From the NCBI GenBank assembly GCA_900551355.1, contig URVR01000033.1:1-11905 (forward strand): DNA of 11,905 bases, read 5' to 3'. Origin of the DNA: an uncultured Eubacteriales bacterium (GTDB taxonomy: Bacteria; Bacillota; Clostridia; Oscillospirales; Oscillospiraceae). The stretch's first letter is position 1, and every line of letters starts with the position of its first letter. The position numbers and the translations under genes are program-made. Positions 5,408 to 11,905 of the stretch are shown piece after piece. A model generated the notes under the pieces. It did not search any database. It worked only from the letters and a program-made list of their open reading frames with translations, and was not told the origin of the DNA.

Positions 5408-6322
5408 TCAGGACAAGTCCATGCGGGCGGCGAGGACGCTGCCCAGCGCGATGGAGGCCAGCTTGGAGTAGGCACTGTCGGCGCGGCTGACCAGCACGAT
5501 GGGCACCTTGGCGCCCAGGATGATGCCGGCATTCTTGGCGTTGCCGAACAGGTTGGCGGCCTTGCCGATGCCGTTGCCTACCTCGTAGTTGGGCACCAGC
5601 AGGATGTCGGCCTTACCGGCGCCGGGAGCGGTATAGTGCTTGTGGTGGCAGGCCTCCTCGCTGACGGCCAGATCCAATGCCACGGGGCCGCAGACGTCCA
5701 TGTTGTACTTGGCCCAGCGGTCGGTCATGTGAGCCAGCGCGTCGGCGTCCACGGTGGACTGCACCTTGGGGTTCACCTGCTCCGCACCGCAGACGCAGGA
5801 GGCGTTGATGTGCTCATAGCCCAGTGCCTGCAGCACCATGGCGGCGTTCTCCAGGATCTCGGCCTTCTTGTCCAGATCGGGGAAGGTATTGACGCCGCCG
5901 TCGGTGAGCACAAGCATCCGGCCCAGCGCAGGGATCTCGTACAGCATGCAGTGGGTGGTCAGGTGGGAGGTGCGCAGCCCCTGCTCCTTATTGAATACGG
6001 CGCGCATCAGGTCGGCGGTGCCCAGAATGCCCTTCATCAGGAAGTTGGCCTTTCCCTGGGCGCACAGGGCCACGGCCTTGGCGGCGCAGTCCTGATCGGT
6101 GTCCCCGGCGATGATCTCATAGGCGGCGGGATCCTCACCCAGACCGGTCAGCATGGACTTGATCTCGTCCACATGGCCCACCAGAATGGGGGTGGCGATG
6201 CCCTCTTTGCGGGCCTCGACCACAGCCTCGATCACCGGCTGGTCATGGGCGGCGGCCACGGCGATGACGCCGGTTTTGCCGCCGCGGGCGGCGGAAATGA
6301 TGCCATCAATGGTGTTTATCAT
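5408..6322 (-). CDS. Phosphate butyryltransferase-like phosphotransacylase
   Basis: A 304-residue cytosolic enzyme of the phosphate acetyl/butyryltransferase family, matching the roughly 300 residues of clostridial Ptb. It would exchange CoA and phosphate on a short acyl group (acyl-CoA + Pi to acyl-phosphate + CoA). Family blocks are V-A-A-A-H-D-Q-P-V (22-30), M-K-G-I-L-G-T-A-D-L-M-R-A-V (96-109) with N-K-E-x-G-L-R after it, L-T-D-G-G-V-N-T-F-P (139-148), and G-P-V-A-L-D-L-A-V-S-E-E-A followed by G-K-A-D-I-L-L-V-P-N. The pattern fits Ptb better than Pta. The ATG at 6322 has AGGAGG 7 bases upstream; the frame extension to 6421 runs into its own promoter. Butyrate kinase normally sits next to ptb but is absent here, so the kinase must be elsewhere or the acyl-phosphate has another use. 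Acyl specificity (butyryl, isobutyryl or other) is not resolved. Confidence 0.88.
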   Translation of the reverse strand: MINTIDGIISAARGGKTGVIAVAAAHDQPVIEAVVEARKEGIATPILVGHVDEIKSMLTGLGEDPAAYEIIAGDTDQDCAAKAVALCAQGKANFLMKGILGTADLMRAVFNKEQGLRTSHLTTHCMLYEIPALGRMLVLTDGGVNTFPDLDKKAEILENAAMVLQALGYEHINASCVCGAEQVNPKVQSTVDADALAHMTDRWAKYNMDVCGPVALDLAVSEEACHHKHYTAPGAGKADILLVPNYEVGNGIGKAANLFGNAKNAGIILGAKVPIVLVSRADSAYSKLASIALGSVLAARMDLS

Positions 6323-6400
6323 GTGTTTTCCTCCTGCAAGTGATAGTTTCTTTTGCCATTTAAAGCAATTCAGCACAAATTTGGAACCTTTTCTGGGATA

Positions 6401-6429
6401 ATTATACAACACAATGCCCATAGCGTCAA
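6401..6429 (-). promoter_or_regulatory. Sigma-A promoter for the phosphotransacylase gene
   Basis: On the minus strand, TTGACG (6429-6424), a 17-base spacer and a perfect TATAAT (6406-6401) give a strong promoter starting near 6394. The leader is about 72 bases with AGGAGG at its end; no riboswitch is recognised in it. Confidence 0.87.
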
Positions 6430-6470
6430 TGAAAAACCGAATGATTCAACAAAAGAAATTCCGGCGGGGG

Positions 6471-6499
6471 TTGACGAAATCCGCCGCAGCGCATACACT
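6471..6499 (+). promoter_or_regulatory. Sigma-A promoter for the YkvI-like gene
   Basis: TTGACG (6471-6476), a 17-base spacer and TACACT (6494-6499) form a moderate sigma-A promoter with a start near 6506. It is divergent from the phosphotransacylase promoter, and the two -35 boxes are 41 bases apart, so a shared regulator could act on both. The AAGGAG ribosome site lies 9 bases before the ATG at 6535. Confidence 0.75.
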
Positions 6500-6534
6500 A
6501 AGGCAGTGCGTATTTTGTATAAGGAGTCAGAGCT

Positions 6535-7608
6535 ATGAAAGAGATCAAAACCTGGTCGCTGGCATTTACATATGTAGGATGCTTTCTGGGTGCGGGCTTC
6601 ATCTCCGGTCAGGAGCTGTGGCAGTTTTTCGGCAGCTTCGGGAACTGGGGCTATGTGGGCTTCGCGGCGGCAGCAGTGCTGTTCACCGTCATCGGCATCC
6701 TGTTCGTGCGGCTGACCCAGATGACCCAGTGCGCCGACATGGACCGTCTGCTGGTGCCCTGGGACATCAAGTGGCTGCGGGGCGCCTCCGGCGCCATCGG
6801 CGCGGTGTTCCTGTTTTTTGTGGTGGTGTCCATGTCCGCCGGCGTAGGCGCCATGCTGACCCAGCTGTTCCATGTGCCCACCTGGCTGGGCAGCATCGTG
6901 TTCATGGCGGCGGTATTTCTGGTGACGCTGCTGGGCGTGACGGGCATGGTCAACGCCTTCTCGGCGCTGATCCCCGTGCTCATCGCTGCCACCGTGGCCT
7001 TTGCCGTGGGAGCCTACACCACCTTCGGTACGGAGGACATCCTCCGGCTGGAGAACGTGAACACCAATCCGCTGATGCCCAACTGGGTCATCGCGGCGCT
7101 GACCTTCGTCTCCTATAATATTCTGGGCGGCATCGGTATCATGTCCCCCGTGGGGCAGTACGTCCGGAAAAAGAAGCATATCTACGCGGGCATCGCCCTG
7201 TCCGGCCTGATGCTGCTGGCGGTGGCGGGCAGCATCCTCACCAGCCTGGCCACCTACCCGGAGGCGGTGGCGGCGGAGCTGCCCATGGTGGCGCTGGCCA
7301 GCCGGCTCAACGGCACACTGGGCACGGTGTACGGCCTGATGCTGCTGGTGGCCATGTTCTGCAACGCGCTGGCCAGTCTGGTGGGCCTCATCTCCTATCT
7401 GGAGCAGAAGGCCCGGTTTGTGCGGGAGCGGAAGAAGCCGGTGCTGACAGGGCTGTGCCTGCTGGCGTGGGCCGCCAGTCTGCTGGGCTTCGGCGAGATC
7501 ATCGCCGTGGTGTACCCGGTGTTCGGCTATCTGAGCATCGTGTTCGTGGTGTGCGTGGTCATCCACTTCGTGCAGGCCCGGAAAAAGGAAAAAGCGGAGG
7601 CGGCCTGA
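6535..7608 (+). CDS. YkvI-like membrane protein (LeuT-fold transporter-like)
   Basis: A 357-residue integral membrane protein with about ten hydrophobic segments and short loops. The N-terminal Y-V-G-C-F-L-G-A-G-F-I-S-G-Q-E-L-W-Q-F-F (residues 14-33) is the hallmark of the YkvI family. It resembles the unwound first helix (G-x-G-x-x-S-G-x-E) where LeuT-fold carriers bind ion and substrate. A second glycine-rich patch, S-Y-N-I-L-G-G-I-G-I-M-S-P-V-G, near residues 193-207, fits the sixth helix of the first repeat. The length agrees with family members. Function is not established in the family; a role as an amino-acid or ion-coupled carrier is inference from the fold. The protein ends in a short basic, cytosolic-type tail. 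The gene has its own promoter and ATG with AAGGAG, is followed by a terminator, and diverges from the phosphotransacylase gene. Confidence 0.85.
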   Translation: MKEIKTWSLAFTYVGCFLGAGFISGQELWQFFGSFGNWGYVGFAAAAVLFTVIGILFVRLTQMTQCADMDRLLVPWDIKWLRGASGAIGAVFLFFVVVSMSAGVGAMLTQLFHVPTWLGSIVFMAAVFLVTLLGVTGMVNAFSALIPVLIAATVAFAVGAYTTFGTEDILRLENVNTNPLMPNWVIAALTFVSYNILGGIGIMSPVGQYVRKKKHIYAGIALSGLMLLAVAGSILTSLATYPEAVAAELPMVALASRLNGTLGTVYGLMLLVAMFCNALASLVGLISYLEQKARFVRERKKPVLTGLCLLAWAASLLGFGEIIAVVYPVFGYLSIVFVVCVVIHFVQARKKEKAEAA

Positions 7609-7616
7609 AAAAACAT

Positions 7617-7654
7617 AAAAGGAAGCCCGGAGCGATGGCTCCGGGCTTCCTTTT
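7617..7654. terminator. Bidirectional terminator between YkvI-like gene and glutamine synthetase gene
   Basis: A perfect 17-bp inverted repeat (7617-7633 with 7638-7654) with a GATG loop starts with AAAA and ends with TTTT. It lies 9 bases past the YkvI-like stop and 26 bases past the glutamine synthetase stop, so it ends both convergent transcripts. Confidence 0.93.
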
Positions 7655-7680
7655 CGCAGCATATGTAATGTATAAACGCT

Positions 7681-9783
7681 TTACACGCTGAACAGGATGT
7701 CGGCGTAGGTGGGATACGGCCATGCCTCGGCGTCCACCAGCGATTCCAGCTGACTCACCAGCTCGCCGGCCTTCTGAGTGCGGTTCACCACCTGCTCGCG
7801 GTAGTACCGGGCGGCGTCGATGCCGCTGTCGGCGGCGGGGGCCTTCTCCAGCGCCTGGGCGAGGTCCTGGCAGACGTCCAGAAGCTGTCCGCCCTGGAAG
7901 CTCACCTGACGGATCAGATAGTCCTCGATGCGGCAGAAGCCGGCCAGATCCGCCTCCTGCTTGTGGGCCATGCCCTTGGCCAGATCGCCGGTATAGCGGG
8001 CCACGGCGGGGAGGATGCGGCGCTGTGCCATGTCCAGCAGGGTGTTGGCCTCGATGGCGGACACCTTGCAGTAATTCTCCAGATGGATCTCGTAGCGGGC
8101 GCGCATCTCCGTCTCCGTCAGGACGGCGTGCTTCGTGAACAGGTCCACGTTCTTCCTGTCGATGTAGGCGGGCATGCAGTCCACGGTGTCCCGCAGGTTG
8201 GCAAGACCCCGGCGGGCGGCCTCCGCCACCCACGCGTCGTCATAGCCGTTGCCGTTGAAGATGATGCGCTGGTGGGCGGTGAACGTCTCCTGCAGCAGCT
8301 CCTGCAGGGCGGACTGGAAGTCCTGCGCCTTTTCCAGCCGGTCGGCGAACTGTCCCAGCTCCTCGGCCATGATGGTGTTGAGCACCACGTTGGGGCTGGC
8401 GATGGACTGGGAGGAGCCAAGCATGCGGAACTCGAACTTGTTGCCGGTAAAGGCCAGGGGGGAGGTACGGTTGCGGTCGGTGGTGTCCTGGGGAATATCC
8501 GGCATGGCGTCCACGCCGATGCGCAGCTTCTTCTTGGTGATGTCCACATACTCCGTGCCCTGCACGATGGAATCCAGAATCGCCGTCAGCTCATCACCCA
8601 GGAACACGGAGATAATGGCGGGAGGCGCCTCGTTGCCGCCCAGACGGTGGTCATTGCCGGGGTAGGACACGCAGCAGCGCAGCATCTCCTGATACTCGTC
8701 CACACCCTTGATGAACGCCGCCAGGAACAGCAGGAACTGGGCGTTCTGGCTGGGGGTGCCGCCGGGCTTCAGCAGGTTCTCGCCGGTGTCGGTCTGCAGC
8801 GACCAGTTGTCGTGCTTGCCGGAGCCATTGATGCCGGCAAAGGGCTTCTCGTGGAGCAGGCACACCAGCCCGTGGCGGGCGGCAACCTTCTTCAGCAGCT
8901 CCATGGTCAGCTGGTTCTTGTCGCAGGCGGAGTTGGCGTCGGAGTAGATGGGCGCGATCTCATGCTGAGCGGGCGCCACCTCATTGTGCTCCGTCTTGGC
9001 CAGCACACCCAGCTTCCACAGCTCCTCGTCCAGCTCCTGCATGAACGCGGCGACCCGCGGCTTGATGGCGCCGTAGTAGTGGTCGTCCAGCTCCTGCCCC
9101 TTGGGGGGCCTGGCGCCGAACAGCGTCCGGCCGCAGAGCTTCAGGTCCTCCCGGAGGTCATACATCTTCCGGTCGATGAGGAAATACTCCTGCTCAGGGC
9201 CTACCTGTGGGATGACATGCTGCGCCTCCGTGTTGCCGAACAGCCGGAGGATGCGGATGCACTCCCGGTCCAGCTCCCGCATGGAGCGCAGCAGCGGCGT
9301 TTTCTTGTCCAGCGTCTGCCCGCTGTAGGAGCAGAAGATGGTGGGGATATACAGGGTGTTGTCCTTGATAAAGGCGTAGGACGTGGGGTCCCAGGCCGTG
9401 TAGCCTCTGGCCTCGAAGGTGGCCCGCAGGCCGCCGGAGGGGAAGCTGGAGGCGTCGGCCTCGCCCTTGTTCAGCTCCTTGGCACTCAGCTCCATGCGCA
9501 CGCCGTCCGCACCGTCGCGGGTGATGAAGCTGTCGTGCTTCTCGGCGGTGAAGCCGGTCATGGGCTGGAACCAGTGGGTGTAGTGGGTGGCGCCGTTTTC
9601 AATGGCCCAGTCCTTCATGGCCGCGGCGATCTCACCGGCGGTGGAACGATCCAGCGCCGTTCCCTGCGTCCGGGATTGCTGCCATGCGCGATAGGCCTCG
9701 GCGGGGAGGCGCTGCTGCATCTGCTGCTCTCCGAACACCATTTTCCCGAACAGGGCGGGGACGTCGATCTTTTTCTCACACAT
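7681..9783 (-). CDS. glnN: Glutamine synthetase type III
   Basis: A 700-residue cytosolic enzyme that makes glutamine from glutamate, NH3 and ATP. The size, the N-terminal extension and the motif order identify the GSIII class, typical of Bacteroides and many Clostridia, and not the 440-470-residue GSI. Visible blocks are F-P-S-G-G-L-R-A-T-F-E-A-R-G-Y (114-128), G-P-E-Q-E-Y-F-L-I-D (195-204) with metal-ligand glutamates, N-E-V-A-P-A-Q-H-E (267-275) and N-G-S-G-K-H-D-N-W-S (319-328). The start is the ATG at 9783: AAAGGA lies 9 bases upstream, whereas the in-frame ATG at 9792 would abut that ribosome site and a TTG at 9801 would precede it. It follows the SpoIIM-like gene by 51 bases with no convincing promoter in between (only a weak TATAGC), so co-transcription with gltX is likely. 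The symbol glnN is used for GSIII; annotators often write glnA. Confidence 0.96.
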   Translation of the reverse strand: MCEKKIDVPALFGKMVFGEQQMQQRLPAEAYRAWQQSRTQGTALDRSTAGEIAAAMKDWAIENGATHYTHWFQPMTGFTAEKHDSFITRDGADGVRMELSAKELNKGEADASSFPSGGLRATFEARGYTAWDPTSYAFIKDNTLYIPTIFCSYSGQTLDKKTPLLRSMRELDRECIRILRLFGNTEAQHVIPQVGPEQEYFLIDRKMYDLREDLKLCGRTLFGARPPKGQELDDHYYGAIKPRVAAFMQELDEELWKLGVLAKTEHNEVAPAQHEIAPIYSDANSACDKNQLTMELLKKVAARHGLVCLLHEKPFAGINGSGKHDNWSLQTDTGENLLKPGGTPSQNAQFLLFLAAFIKGVDEYQEMLRCCVSYPGNDHRLGGNEAPPAIISVFLGDELTAILDSIVQGTEYVDITKKKLRIGVDAMPDIPQDTTDRNRTSPLAFTGNKFEFRMLGSSQSIASPNVVLNTIMAEELGQFADRLEKAQDFQSALQELLQETFTAHQRIIFNGNGYDDAWVAEAARRGLANLRDTVDCMPAYIDRKNVDLFTKHAVLTETEMRARYEIHLENYCKVSAIEANTLLDMAQRRILPAVARYTGDLAKGMAHKQEADLAGFCRIEDYLIRQVSFQGGQLLDVCQDLAQALEKAPAADSGIDAARYYREQVVNRTQKAGELVSQLESLVDAEAWPYPTYADILFSV

Positions 9784-9834
9784 CTGGATCATTCCTTTCA
9801 AATTGAGCTATAGCAGAACGGCACAGGCCGGTCC

Positions 9835-10437
9835 TTACAGAAACAGCTGCATCAGAGCGGGGGTCACATAGGTCTCCATCACCGCGGCGATCACCAGCAG
9901 CGGCAGCACCAGCAGCACCACCACACGCAGGATGTTCAGCAGCAGCGGCTTCATGACGCCTTTCTCGTTTTTGCGGATATAGACGTTGATATTCTTGCAC
10001 AGGCACAGCCCGGCGGCCAGGCTGAGGAACAGCGCCGGCAGCTCGAAGATACCGTGGGGCAGGATGCCCGCCGCCAGCAGCAGCCACTGTCCGTCTATCA
10101 GCGAGGCCAGCATGCCGAGAATGGCGGCGTTGACGCCCAGCGCCAGCGCCGGCAGGTACAAAAACGGGATAAAGCCGTACAGCACGCCCAGCAGCATGGC
10201 CCGCAGGTTGTTGGTGAACAGCGCCAGCACGTTGAAGCTGCCGTCCTCCTGCACGATGCCGGAGCCGGCGATATCCTCGTTGAAGGCGCTGATAACGGAG
10301 GCAGGGATGTCGGGGAAAAGCCGCCCAGCGATGTAGGCCAGCACCAGCAGCACCAGAAACGCGGCGGCGGTCATGCCCACATAGCGGCCGTACTCCGCCC
10401 GCCAGAAATCCCCGATGGCCCGGAACTGCTTTTTCAT
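9835..10437 (-). CDS. Stage II sporulation protein M (SpoIIM) family membrane protein
   Basis: A 200-residue integral membrane protein with hydrophobic segments near residues 20-40, 78-112, 117-148 and 168-195. The diagnostic motif P-H-G-I-F-E-L-P-A (127-135) and the later basic N-x-Y-I-R-K-N-E-K-G loop place it in the SpoIIM/DUF95 family. In Bacillus and Clostridium, SpoIIM belongs to the DMP complex (with SpoIID and SpoIIP) that drives peptidoglycan remodelling during forespore engulfment. Many family members lie outside sporulation loci and have unknown roles. No spoIID or spoIIP is visible here, so a sporulation function is not demonstrated. The start ATG shares four bases (ATGA) with the gltX stop, suggesting translational coupling, and GGAG lies upstream inside gltX. 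Confidence 0.86.
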   Translation of the reverse strand: MKKQFRAIGDFWRAEYGRYVGMTAAAFLVLLVLAYIAGRLFPDIPASVISAFNEDIAGSGIVQEDGSFNVLALFTNNLRAMLLGVLYGFIPFLYLPALALGVNAAILGMLASLIDGQWLLLAAGILPHGIFELPALFLSLAAGLCLCKNINVYIRKNEKGVMKPLLLNILRVVVLLVLPLLVIAAVMETYVTPALMQLFL

Positions 10438-11871
10438 GCCAGCTTCTCCAGACCGGCGCGAAGCCGGCGCAGCGTCTCATCGCGGCCCAGGATGCGGCAG
10501 ATCTCCACGGCGCCGCCGGGCGTCACCAGCTTGCCGGCGGCGGCGATGCGCACCGGCCACATCAGCGTGGCGTTTTTCACGCCCAGCGTCTCCGCCAGAG
10601 ACACCAGCCCGTCGTGGATGCTCTCATCCGTCCACTGGGGCAGCGCCTCCAGCATGGGAATGGCGGCCTCCAGCATGGCCCTGCAGACCTCGGGGTTCGT
10701 CTTGGACTTCTTGTTGGTGAAGAACTCCACGTCGTAATCGGGGCAGGCGTCGAAGAAATCCACCTTCTCGGGGATGTCCGTCAGCCGCTCGCAGCGGGCC
10801 TGCAGCAGCCCTGCGATGGCAGCCACGTCGAAGCTGCCCTTCACCGTCTGCCGGATATACGGCTCCGCCGCCTTGGCAAAGGCCTCGGGGCTCATGCTCC
10901 GCAGATAGACAGCGTTGAAGTGATCCAGCTTGGCGCGGTCGAAGATGGCGGGGGACTTGGAGATACCGGTGATGTCGAAGGCCTTCACCAACTCGGGCAG
11001 GGTGAAGATCTCCTGCTCCGCCAGCTCGCCCTTGGGGGACCAGCCCAGCAGCGCCACATAGTTCAGGATGGCCTCGGTGAGATAGCCCTCCGCCTTCAGA
11101 TCCTCGTAGGACGGATCGCCGTGGCGCTTGGACATCTTGTTCTGGGCGTCTCGCATCACAGGGGAGCAGTGGACATAGGTGGGCACGTCCCAGCCGAAGG
11201 CGTGGTACAGCAGGTCGTACTTGGGCGCGGAGGACAGGTACTCGCTGCCCCGCACCACATGGGTGATGCCCATGAGATGGTCGTCGATGACGTTGGCGAA
11301 GTTATAGGTGGGCAGACCGTCCCGCTTCAGCAGCACCTGATCGTCCAGCGTGCTGTTCTCCACAGTGATGTTGCCGAAGATGGCGTCATGGAAGGTGGTG
11401 GTACCCTCGGCGGGGATCTTCTGCCGGATGACATACGGCTCGCCGGCCTCCACACGCCGCAGCGCCTCCTCCAGCGGCAGATCGCGGCAGGGATCAGCGG
11501 CGCGGTCAAACTCGCCGCTGTCCTCCTCGGAGGCGCACTTTTCGCAGAAGCAGTAATACGCGCCGCCTTTTTCCGCCAGAAGCCGGGCATACTTACCATA
11601 GGTGTCCCGGCGCTGGGACTGGATATACGGGGCCACGGGGCCGCCCACGTCCGGACCCTCGTCGTGGTCCAGACCGCATTCCGCCATGGTGCGGTAGATC
11701 ACATCGGTGGCGCCCTCCACCAGACGGCCCTGATCGGTGTCCTCGATGCGCAGGATGAACGTGCCGCCGTGGCTGCGGGCGATGAGCCAGGTGTACAGCG
11801 CCGTGCGCAGATTGCCCACATGCATATAGCCGGTGGGGGAGGGGGCGAAACGGGTGCGGACACTGCCGCGG
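10434..11871 (-). CDS. gltX: Glutamate--tRNA ligase, N-terminus missing at contig end
   Basis: A class I aminoacyl-tRNA synthetase that charges tRNA-Glu in the cytosol (and, in many Firmicutes lacking GlnRS, also tRNA-Gln for later amidation). About 478 genomic residues are visible, near full length. The N-terminal V-R-T-R-F-A-P-S-P-T-G-Y-M-H-V-G-N-L-R-T-A-L-Y contains the HIGH-like motif (H-V-G-N), and K-M-S-K-R-H-G (245-251) is the KMSKS loop. C107-x-C109 and C128-R-D are where some GluRS bind zinc, but the usual final His is Asp here, so zinc binding is doubtful. The true start codon is not present: bases right of 11871 are sequencing adapter, and the apparent N-terminus M-C-I-R-D-S is translated from that adapter. 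Probably only a few residues are lost. The gene overlaps the SpoIIM-like gene by 4 bases and leads the gltX - SpoIIM-like - glnN cluster. Confidence 0.96.
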
Positions 11872-11904
11872 CTGTCTCTTATACACATCTGACGCTGCCG
11901 ACGA
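11872..11904. other. Illumina Nextera transposase adapter (assembly artefact)
   Basis: The first 19 bases (11872-11890, CTGTCTCTTATACACATCT) are the reverse complement of the Tn5 mosaic end used in Nextera libraries. The next 14 (11891-11904, GACGCTGCCGACGA) are the reverse complement of the Nextera read 1 adapter tail. All 33 bases match in order with no mismatch. This is untrimmed adapter and not genomic sequence. The single base at 11905 may be index or padding. It shows that the assembled contig ends here. Confidence 0.98.
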
Positions 11905-11905
11905 T

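Noticed and set aside
6370..7662. 430-codon His/Gln/Gly-rich open frame on the - strand opposite the YkvI-like gene
   Set aside because: Shadow of the membrane-protein gene. It starts within the terminator and runs through both divergent promoters.
7963..9813. 616-codon open frame on the + strand opposite the glutamine synthetase gene
   Set aside because: It is an exact antisense shadow of a well-supported GSIII gene in GC-rich DNA. Its product is Val/Gly/Leu/His/Gln-rich low-complexity sequence with no recognisable domain or ribosome site.
9784..9834. Independent promoter for the glutamine synthetase gene
   Set aside because: Only a weak TATAGC is present and no -35 box lies at suitable spacing, so co-transcription from upstream is preferred.
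11593..11888. N-termini starting M-C-I-R-D-S and M-Y-K-R-Q at the right edge
   Set aside because: Both are translations of the Nextera adapter and do not represent genuine protein starts.
1..11905. CRISPR array, insertion sequence, prophage, toxin-antitoxin or defence system
   Set aside because: No spaced direct repeats, terminal inverted repeats with a transposase, integrase, phage structural genes or small paired toxin-like genes are visible. The inverted repeats present are all terminators or leader structures.

Overview
The window looks like a chromosomal housekeeping segment from a GC-rich, low-transfer Clostridia genome, most likely a gut Oscillospiraceae/Ruminococcaceae-type Firmicute. 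The reasons are: strong AGGAGG-like ribosome sites; near-consensus sigma-A promoters with 16-17 bp spacers; many intrinsic terminators; a type III glutamine synthetase; an AsnA-type asparagine synthetase; a SpoIIM-family protein; a DivIVA-like coiled coil; a YkvI-type membrane protein; and a phosphate butyryltransferase-like enzyme. The taxonomy is inference from gene content and style. The bases appear to come from a metagenome or draft assembly, because the right end (11872-11904) is an exact Illumina Nextera transposase adapter and not genome.

Layout, left to right. (1) The 3' end of an RNHCP zinc-ribbon protein gene (+), then a two-way terminator. (2) A leftward sodium:alanine/glycine symporter gene (AGCS family). 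Its roughly 220-nt leader carries a single glycine riboswitch aptamer and an intrinsic terminator, with an 11-nt element able to switch between them. (3) A rightward DivIVA-like coiled-coil gene read from its own promoter. (4) Leftward asnA. (5) A leftward PLP-dependent aminotransferase. (6) A leftward phosphate butyryltransferase-like gene with no butyrate kinase beside it. (7) A rightward YkvI-like LeuT-fold membrane protein, divergent from gene 6. (8) A leftward cluster gltX - SpoIIM-like - type III glutamine synthetase. The first two genes overlap by ATGA, and gltX lacks its start because the contig stops there.

Functional theme: five of the nine genes handle amino acids or nitrogen (symporter, AsnA, aminotransferase, glutamine synthetase, GluRS). 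They are mostly separate transcription units with their own promoters and shared terminators, so this is loose clustering and not one pathway operon. I see no CRISPR array, transposase, integrase, phage gene, tRNA or rRNA. I did not find a convincing undescribed multi-gene system. The most interesting real biology is the glycine-responsive leader of the symporter. The most important caution is the adapter at the right edge, which creates false N-termini.
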